Origin: MWAR01 sp036567845
GTDB taxonomy: Bacteria > Muiribacteriota > Ozemobacteria > Ozemobacterales > Ozemobacteraceae
Length of the DNA: 5,566 bases
Reading direction: 5' to 3'
Assembly: GCA_036567845.1 (NCBI GenBank)
Contig: DATCTT010000127.1
Location: 1 to 5,566 of the forward strand
Of the stretch, positions 1-4,452 are shown piece after piece. The stretch's first letter is position 1. Every line of letters begins with the position of its first letter. A program made the position numbers and the translations under genes. The notes under the pieces are model-generated. The model was given only the letters and a program-made list of their open reading frames with translations, did no database searches and had not been told where the DNA came from.

Positions 1-363
1 GATGCATCGGTGCCGGCGGGGCGGCCCGTGGCGGTCGGCGAGGTGGGGGCTTCGCCGTTCGCGATCGACCAGTATCTGGTCGGAACCCCGTCGCGCACCG
101 TGCTGGTGCCGGTCCGTGGAGACTCGATGATCGAGGCGGGCATTCACGAGGGGGATGTAGCGGTTGTCGAGCGCGAGGCGCAGGCCATGACCGGCGACAT
201 CGTCGTGGCCGTCGTCGATGGCGAATACACGCTCAAGACGCTCGAGCGAGAGGCCGGCCGGTATGTGCTCAAGCCCGCCAATGCCCGGTATCCGGTGATC
301 CGGCCGAAGGGACGTCTCGAGATCTTCGGGATCGTGGTCGGCCTCATCCGTAAATACCGCTGA
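1..363 (+). CDS. lexA: LexA-type SOS repressor, C-terminal S24 autoprotease half (5' partial)
   Basis: The reading frame is open from base 1 and ends at TGA 361-363, so the gene starts before the window. What remains is the self-cleaving S24 domain. The Ala-Gly cleavage site lies in VPAG (Ala 16-18, Gly 19-21). The nucleophile Ser is in GDSM (124-126) and the general-base Lys is in YTLK (235-237). The Ser-Lys gap of 37 residues equals that of E. coli LexA and UmuD. The GTG at 10 would begin the protein two residues before the cleavage site, so it is not a credible start; the helix-turn-helix DNA-binding domain should lie upstream. The ending LEIFGIVVGLIRKYR resembles LexA C-termini more than UmuD. 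In the family, RecA filaments on single-stranded DNA trigger cleavage and lift repression of SOS genes. Without the N-terminus a second UmuD-like protein cannot be excluded, though proximity to umuDC supports LexA. Confidence 0.8.
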   Translation, partial: DASVPAGRPVAVGEVGASPFAIDQYLVGTPSRTVLVPVRGDSMIEAGIHEGDVAVVEREAQAMTGDIVVAVVDGEYTLKTLEREAGRYVLKPANARYPVIRPKGRLEIFGIVVGLIRKYR

Positions 364-380
364 CCCCGGCAGAACCGGAT

Positions 381-436
381 ACACCACGAATACACGGGAA
401 GCGAACGAACCACCGAGACACTGAGACACAGAGAAA
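381..436 (+). repeat. Degenerate purine-rich intergenic repeat, copy A
   Basis: This stretch combines a CACGAATACACGG-like segment (about 385-397) with a CCACCGAGACACTGAGACAC-type segment ending in CAGAGAAA (410-436). Such period-6 to period-9, strand-asymmetric, purine-rich sequences recur in intergenic regions of many environmental bacterial genomes; this is recalled from general experience and no database was searched. The 410-436 part has a partial inverted partner at 596-624: seven bases (CCACCGA) match at one end and eight (CAGAGAAA) at the other, with a diverged middle. No transposase or target duplication is visible, so a mobile origin is only a possibility. Confidence 0.5.
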
Positions 437-466
437 CGAGATCATTCACCACAACGATACTCCGTA

Positions 467-486
467 TGAAACAATCCTCGGTTTCA
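467..486. promoter_or_regulatory. 20-bp dyad TGAAAC-N8-GTTTCA, possible operator
   Basis: Perfect 6-bp inverted arms (467-472 and 481-486) flank an 8-base centre. The overall size and N8 spacing resemble the architecture of a dimeric repressor site such as LexA boxes, but the half-site is not one of the LexA motifs I know. It lies about 100 bp after the lexA-like gene and about 380 bp before umuD. That is far from the start of either gene, so it could equally be a small RNA hairpin or chance. Confidence 0.2.
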
Positions 487-570
487 GGAACGTGTCCGCA
501 GAGGGAGGCAGATGAAAAACAGAGAGGGAAGAACGCTTGGGGCACCTGATTGGCTGTATGCGCCGGAGCC

Positions 571-595
571 TTCCTGAAAAGAAGATTTTCTGGAA
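571..595 (+). terminator. Imperfect hairpin, possible weak terminator of the lexA-like gene
   Basis: TTCC (571-574) pairs with GGAA (592-595) and GAAAA (576-580) with TTTTC (586-590). There is one T-T mismatch and a GAAGA loop, giving nine base pairs in total. It is followed by TTTCT (596-600). The stem is AT-rich and the following U tract is short and interrupted, so intrinsic termination would be weak at best. Its position between the lexA-like gene and the likely umuD promoter fits a boundary between two transcription units. Confidence 0.25.
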
Positions 596-624
596 TTTCT
601 CTGCGCCATCTGCGACATCGGTGG
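596..624 (-). repeat. Degenerate intergenic repeat, copy B (inverted to copy A)
   Basis: Read on the - strand this begins CCACCGA and ends CAGAGAAA, matching both ends of copy A at 410-436. Its inner part on the - strand contains CGCAGATGGC (complement of 605-614), which recurs on the + strand at 730-739. It is thus one arm of two imperfect inverted arrangements: A/B around the 467-595 region, and B/C around the AT-only tract. Confidence 0.45.
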
Positions 625-658
625 ATCGGACCTTGCAGCGAAATCAGCATGTCAGACA

Positions 659-694
659 CAAAAATATAAGATATATTATATAATTTATAATTTC
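659..694 (+). promoter_or_regulatory. AT-only island with TATAAT hexamers, candidate umuDC promoter
   Basis: In an otherwise GC-rich window this roughly 35-base tract is almost purely A/T. It contains two exact TATAAT hexamers (679-684 and 686-691). It also holds a perfect palindrome ATTATATAAT (675-684), which extends with one mismatch to 671-688. No convincing TTGACA-like -35 sits 16-18 bp upstream of either hexamer. It may therefore be a -10 region needing an activator or alternative promoter, an UP-type element, or a melting/bending site. If transcription starts here, the umuD leader would be about 170-180 nt. Confidence 0.35.
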
Positions 695-859
695 GGGCCT
701 GGTGTGCGGTCCGGGGAAGGAAATGAATCCGCAGATGGCATGGGTGGCGCAGGTGGCCGGGGTGAGAGCCGTTCCATGGCACGAAAGGTGGGCATGCATT
801 CTCGGCAGCCGGTTCTGTCTTCAAGCCGGTTGATCATGCTTATTCTGCAACGGGCGGGT

Positions 860-864
860 GGTGA
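860..864 (+). promoter_or_regulatory. Shine-Dalgarno GGTGA deciding the umuD start
   Basis: GGTGA, the 3' part of the AAGGAGGTGA consensus, ends five bases before ATG 870-872. The alternative GTG codons at 858 and 861 lie inside or before this motif and have only GGGCGG-like sequence upstream, so ATG 870 is preferred. Confidence 0.45.
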
Positions 865-869
865 GGAAC

Positions 870-1331
870 ATGGGGAGCGAGCTGAAATGGGTCGGGGGGC
901 CCTGGGCTTCGGGGGAAACTCCGGCGGCTGGGGGACTGGTGGCGCGGCCGGTGCCGGCGGGGTTCCCGTCGCCGGCGGATGACTATGTCGAGTCGCGCAT
1001 CAGCCTCGACGAGCATCTGATCCGGCATCGCGAAGCCACGTTCTTCGTGCGGGTGACGGGGGACTCGATGAGCGGAGTGGGCATTCTCGACGGGGATCTG
1101 CTGGTGGTCGATCGGGCTCTGACGCCGGTCGATGGCAGCGTCGTGATCGCCGTGACCGGTGACGGGTTCACGGTCAAGCAGTTGTACCGCAGGCCGGGCG
1201 GTGGGGCGGTCCTGAAGGCGGCGCACCCCGGGTATGCCGACATCGAGATCGGTCCTGACGGCGAGCTGCGTATCTGGGGGGTGGTGCGGTGGGCGATCCA
1301 CCGGGTGTGGCCATGGAACGACGAGCGATAG
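870..1331 (+). CDS. umuD: UmuD, self-cleaving subunit of Pol V-like translesion polymerase
   Basis: 153 residues, against 139 in E. coli UmuD. From the GFPSPADDYVE segment onward it follows the UmuD pattern closely. The cleavage site is Ala30-Gly31 (957-962), where E. coli has Cys-Gly. The nucleophile Ser66 lies in TGDSM (1065-1067) and Lys103 in FTVK (1176-1178). The Gly-to-Ser gap of 35 and the Ser-Lys gap of 37 equal those of E. coli UmuD. In the family, RecA-stimulated self-cleavage removes the N-terminal arm to give UmuD', which joins UmuC as UmuD'2C to form an error-prone polymerase; intact UmuD restrains it. The N-terminal arm here is rich in Gly, Pro and Trp. The last 19 bases overlap umuC, implying coupled translation. 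A GTG start at 858 would add four residues. Confidence 0.92.
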   Translation: MGSELKWVGGPWASGETPAAGGLVARPVPAGFPSPADDYVESRISLDEHLIRHREATFFVRVTGDSMSGVGILDGDLLVVDRALTPVDGSVVIAVTGDGFTVKQLYRRPGGGAVLKAAHPGYADIEIGPDGELRIWGVVRWAIHRVWPWNDER

Positions 1332-2614
1332 CGCTGATCGATGCGAACAACTTCTACGTTTCCTGCGAGCGGGTGTTCCGGCCCGATCTCGAGAACCGGC
1401 CCGTCGTCGTGCTGTCGAACAACGACGGCTGTGTCGTGTCGCGATCGGCCGAGGCGAAGGCCGCCGGGGTGCCGATGGGGGCGCCGTGGCACCAGCAGGC
1501 CGTTCTGGCGCGCGAGCACGACATCATCGCCTTATCAAGCAACTACGCCCTGTATGCCGACATGTCGAACCGGTTCATGCGGCTCCTGGCCCGATTCAGC
1601 CCTCAACAGGAGATCTACTCGATCGATGAATGCTTTCTCGATCTGGGGTGCCCGGCGACATCCCCCGACGGGGAGGCCACGCGCCAGGGGCGCGAAATCG
1701 TCCATCTGATCCGGCGGCAGGTCGGGTTGCCCGTGTGTGTGGGCATCGGCCCGACCAAGACGCTGGCCAAGCTGGCCAACCGCATCGCGAAAAAGAACCC
1801 GGAGTGGCAGGGGGTCTGCGATCTCGGGCCGCTGCCGGACGATGCCCGGGATGCACTGATGGCGAAGATGCCGGTCGACGACATTTGGGGCGTGGGATAC
1901 CGGTTCGCGATCCGTCTGCTCGCTCTCGGCATCCGTACGGCGCTCGATCTGCGTCGGGCCGACCAGGGGCGGATTCGCGCGAAGTTCGGCGTCGTGCTGG
2001 CCCGCACGCTTGTCGAGCTGAACGGCATTCCGTGCCTTGGCCTCGAGGAGATCGCTTCGCCGAAAAAGCAGATCATTTCATCCCGATCGTTTGGCATTCC
2101 TCTCGTTGGCCGGGAGGCAATCGAGGAGGCCGTTGTCGCCTACGTGACCCGGGCGGCCGAAAAGCTACGGCGGCAGGCTTCCCGGGCCGGTCTGATCACG
2201 GTGTTCCTCCTGACGAACCGATTTCACGAGAACGAGGAGCAGTATCAGGCATCCGAGACCGTCGCGCTGACCGAAGCCACCGACGACACACGCCGGCTCA
2301 TCGGTGGGGCGGTTGGTGCCCTGAAGCGCATCTACCGCGCCGGGTTCCGGTATCACAAGGCCGGTGTCGTTCTCGGCGAGATCAGCACGGGGGCTGTTCT
2401 GCAGCCGCCCCTGTTTGGGGACGACACCGGCCACGACCGGGAGCGGGCGCGTACGCTGATGACCACTGTCGATGGCATCAACGCAGCGTTCGGCCGCGGG
2501 ACGGTCCGTTTCCTCGGGGAAGGGACGAACCAGCCCTGGAAGCTGCGCGCCCAGTTCCGTTCCCCCCGGTACACGACGCGCCTGTCGGATATTCCGACGG
2601 CCCGGGCGGCATGA
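1313..2614 (+). CDS. umuC: UmuC, Y-family catalytic subunit of Pol V-like polymerase
   Basis: 433 residues, close to the 422 of E. coli UmuC, and intact. The palm begins ALIDANNFYVSCE with metal-ligand Asp10 and an aromatic steric-gate position at Tyr15. The second catalytic pair is Asp105-Glu106 in YSIDE. GIGPTKTLAKLANRIAKK is the conserved finger/palm segment, and W192-G-V-G belongs to the thumb helix-hairpin-helix. The C-terminus SPRYTTRLSDIP is a UmuC signature. Q364-P-P-L-F368 is a probable beta-clamp-binding motif. The enzyme inserts nucleotides opposite damaged bases with low fidelity, together with UmuD' and RecA. ATG 1313 places the start where the family begins; GTG 1289 would add eight unconserved residues. 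It overlaps umuD by 19 bases. Confidence 0.95.
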   Translation: MERRAIALIDANNFYVSCERVFRPDLENRPVVVLSNNDGCVVSRSAEAKAAGVPMGAPWHQQAVLAREHDIIALSSNYALYADMSNRFMRLLARFSPQQEIYSIDECFLDLGCPATSPDGEATRQGREIVHLIRRQVGLPVCVGIGPTKTLAKLANRIAKKNPEWQGVCDLGPLPDDARDALMAKMPVDDIWGVGYRFAIRLLALGIRTALDLRRADQGRIRAKFGVVLARTLVELNGIPCLGLEEIASPKKQIISSRSFGIPLVGREAIEEAVVAYVTRAAEKLRRQASRAGLITVFLLTNRFHENEEQYQASETVALTEATDDTRRLIGGAVGALKRIYRAGFRYHKAGVVLGEISTGAVLQPPLFGDDTGHDRERARTLMTTVDGINAAFGRGTVRFLGEGTNQPWKLRAQFRSPRYTTRLSDIPTARAA

Positions 2615-2628
2615 GACTGGGGGTGCAT

Positions 2629-2642
2629 GGTATCATGATCCC
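2629..2642. promoter_or_regulatory. 14-bp imperfect palindrome in the umuC-kinase gap
   Basis: GGTATCATGATCCC has six of seven base pairs symmetric around its centre, with core ATCATGAT. TATCAT (2631-2636) is one base off a -10 hexamer but lacks a matching -35. A second small dyad, CAGTG-N5-CACTG, lies at 2677-2691. These could be regulatory sites for the kinase-dinB half of the locus, or chance. Confidence 0.2.
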
Positions 2643-2750
2643 GGAGGGAGGTGGCCGCGGGGCGGGTCGCAACCGGCAGTGTGCGTCACTGAAGGGCATG
2701 ATGCGCGGGTTTCCGCCAGGGCAGATCGGGGAATCATGCCGTCAAGGGCT

Positions 2751-2756
2751 GAGGGG
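2751..2756 (+). promoter_or_regulatory. Shine-Dalgarno GAGGGG deciding the kinase start
   Basis: GAGGGG lies just before ATG 2761, with its GAGG core six bases away. The competing in-frame ATG at 2611, which overlaps the umuC stop as ATGA, lacks a comparable site and would add 50 residues with no recognisable domain. Confidence 0.5.
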
Positions 2757-2760
2757 ATGC

Positions 2761-4446
2761 ATGTCTGAGGATCGAACGTGCCAGCTGGCGCTCAGAGAGA
2801 GCGAAGCGAAGTATCGGGCTTTTTTCGAAACCATCCGTGATGCCGCAGTCGTCATCGACCTGGTGACTGGCCGTGTTCTCGAGGCGAACCGCCAGGCGGT
2901 GCAGCTGCTCGGATGGTCGATCGAAGAGCTGCAGGGAAAGCACTATCTCGACGTGATGCCGCAGGACCAGCACGAGACGGCCGAGCGGCTGTTCCATCTC
3001 GACCCCCGGGAACAGGAAACCAGATGTTTCGAACTGGTCCTGTGCCACAGAGATAACACCCGGATTCCGACGAAAATTGCCACGACCGTCTTTGACGACG
3101 GCTCCCAGAAGGGGCTGATCTTCGGTCTGATTCACGATCTGCGGGAGAGAAAGGCCAGGGAGTCGGCTCTGCAGCTCGAGGAAGCGCGGCTCGAGGCTGT
3201 CCTGAAGCTGAACCAGATGGCCGAGACGGAGTTCGACAAACTTGCCGGCTTTGCTCTCGAGGAGGCGGTGCGGCTGACTTCCAGCGTTTACGGGTTCCTC
3301 GCGCTGGTGAGCGAATGCGGAGCGCGGGCGACGCTGTATGCGCTTTCGACATCCGCCCTGCGTGACTGCCGGATGCGGGTGCATCCGACACAGCAGAATG
3401 TGCCCCTGGAGGGTGTCCGAGCCGAGGCTGTCCGGATGAGAAAGCCCATTCTCTGGGACAGCCGGACGGGCGCCGGAACGGGTGGCCTGCACCTCCCGGA
3501 AGGGCATGTTCCGATTTCCCGTCTGCTCAACGTCCCGATCCTGGATCGGGATGTCGTCGTGCTTCTGGTGGGCGTGGCGAACAAGGGGACGGCGTATGAC
3601 GATGCCGACATCCGTCAGCTGACGCTCCTGATGTCTGAGATGTGGTCGCTCTACCGTCGGCGCAAGGCCGAAGAGGAGGGCCGGAAGCTCGAAAATCAGA
3701 TGAAGCAGGTCCAGAAACTCGAGAGTCTGGGCGTTCTGGCGGGCGGGATTGCCCATGATTTCAATAATATTCTTACAACGATCATTGGCCATGTCGAGTT
3801 GGCGAAGATCTCCCTGCCGCCCAGACACGAAGCACAGGGTCATCTCGAGCCGGTCGTGGTGGCCGCGCGGCGTGCGGCGGGGCTGTGCCGGCAGATGCTG
3901 GCCTGCGCCGGAAAAAACCATGCCGAGTATGGTCCCTGTCGCCTGAACGTGTTGATTCGGGACATGATGAATCTCATCGAGATCAGCGTGTCGAAAAAGG
4001 CGGAGCTCGACCTCCACCTCGATGAGCGCCTGCCCGAGATCGATGCCGATTCCGTCCAGATGCGGCAGGTGGTCCTGAATGTTCTGAATAATGCGTCCGA
4101 AGCGCTCGAAGACGGGCTCGGGAAGATCACGATCCGGACGTCAAGCATGGTCTGCGACCGGCGGGAGCTTGCCGGCATCTCTCTCGGGAACGAGCTTCGG
4201 GAAGGCCGATACGTGATTCTCGAGGTGTCGGATACCGGCTGTGGGATGGATGCGGCGACGCAGGAGCGGATGTTCGAGCCGTTTTTCACCACCAAGTTCA
4301 CCGGCCGGGGGCTGGGTTTGGCGGCCGTCCTGGGGATCATCCGCTGCCACCGGGGGGCGATCCGGGTTTCCAGTGTGATCGGGAAGGGCACAACGTGTCG
4401 GATCTATCTGCCGGCGAAAGAACCCGAAACCGGCACGACCGGCTGA
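2761..4446 (+). CDS. Soluble PAS-GAF sensor histidine kinase
   Basis: 561 residues with no membrane segment or signal peptide, so it is expected in the cytoplasm. In order: a PAS domain (about 10-130, starting ESEAKYRAFFE, with EANRQAVQLLGWS); a charged helical linker; a GAF-type sensor domain (about 150-297, with LNVPILDRDVVVLLVGVANK); a helical stalk; a HisKA dimerisation domain with phospho-acceptor His332 in AHDFNN; and a HATPase domain. The HATPase has an N box at N443/N444 (LNVLNNA), G1 at D491-TGCG, an F box at F505-EPFF, and G2 GRGLGLA. All boxes are intact, so it should be active. It has no C-terminal receiver and no response regulator is adjacent. The gene follows umuC by 146 bases and precedes dinB by 6, suggesting co-transcription with the polymerases. 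The ligand is not predictable from sequence. The open frame extends back to 1630, but that part is umuC read out of frame. Confidence 0.93.
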   Translation: MSEDRTCQLALRESEAKYRAFFETIRDAAVVIDLVTGRVLEANRQAVQLLGWSIEELQGKHYLDVMPQDQHETAERLFHLDPREQETRCFELVLCHRDNTRIPTKIATTVFDDGSQKGLIFGLIHDLRERKARESALQLEEARLEAVLKLNQMAETEFDKLAGFALEEAVRLTSSVYGFLALVSECGARATLYALSTSALRDCRMRVHPTQQNVPLEGVRAEAVRMRKPILWDSRTGAGTGGLHLPEGHVPISRLLNVPILDRDVVVLLVGVANKGTAYDDADIRQLTLLMSEMWSLYRRRKAEEEGRKLENQMKQVQKLESLGVLAGGIAHDFNNILTTIIGHVELAKISLPPRHEAQGHLEPVVVAARRAAGLCRQMLACAGKNHAEYGPCRLNVLIRDMMNLIEISVSKKAELDLHLDERLPEIDADSVQMRQVVLNVLNNASEALEDGLGKITIRTSSMVCDRRELAGISLGNELREGRYVILEVSDTGCGMDAATQERMFEPFFTTKFTGRGLGLAAVLGIIRCHRGAIRVSSVIGKGTTCRIYLPAKEPETGTTG

Positions 4447-4452
4447 CGCGCC

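Larger units (their letters stand above)
364..869. other. Long non-coding spacer between the lexA-like gene and umuD
   Basis: About 500 bp with no convincing protein gene. It contains degenerate repeat units (about 381-436, 596-624 and 730-757), a 6-bp dyad at 467-486, a hairpin at 571-595, an AT-only tract around 659-694 and a direct repeat AGCCGGTT at 807-814 and 824-831. Short ORFs exist at 466-549 (27 codons), 512-577 (21 codons, behind a GAGGG/GGAGG-like sequence) and 723-833 (36 codons, behind GGGGAAGG). None has recognisable homology. The spacer separates the lexA-like gene from the umuDC unit and probably carries the umuD promoter and its SOS control. No classical LexA box of the CTGT-N8-ACAG or GAAC-N4-GTTC type was found by eye. 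Confidence 0.7.

Noticed and set aside
10..363. GTG at 10 as the true start of a 117-residue protein
   Set aside because: It would begin two residues before the Ala-Gly cleavage site, leaving no N-terminal domain. The frame is open through base 1, so the gene is simply cut by the window edge.
366..379. CCGG-N6-CCGG hairpin right after the lexA-like stop as a terminator
   Set aside because: The stem has only four pairs and no T tract follows.
512..577. 21-codon ORF behind a GAGGGAGG sequence
   Set aside because: The Shine-Dalgarno-like tract belongs to a purine-rich repeat region. The product is very short with no recognisable feature, so it is not supported as a gene.
381..757. CRISPR array in the repeat-bearing spacer
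   Set aside because: The repeat units are degenerate, in mixed orientation and unevenly spaced, with no regular spacers and no cas genes.
144..824. Long - strand open frame (226 codons) over the spacer and the lexA-like gene
   Set aside because: It is antisense to a well-supported S24 gene and runs through degenerate repeats, giving phrases such as SLCLSVSVV typical of translated repeats. There is no domain and no convincing start site.
704..982. + strand open frame of 92 codons overlapping the umuD start
   Set aside because: It is Gly/Ala-rich with no motif, overlaps umuD in another frame and crosses the spacer repeats.
1630..2760. Continuous open frame upstream of the kinase suggesting a 938-residue protein
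   Set aside because: From 1630 to 2614 this is umuC read in another frame. The translation is low-complexity Arg/Gly/Pro-rich with no domain, while umuC is intact. The kinase PAS domain begins only after ATG 2761.
2734..4017. Long - strand open frame (427 codons) antisense to the kinase
   Set aside because: It is a GC-rich shadow of the kinase gene, with no recognisable motifs, while the + strand has all the kinase boxes.
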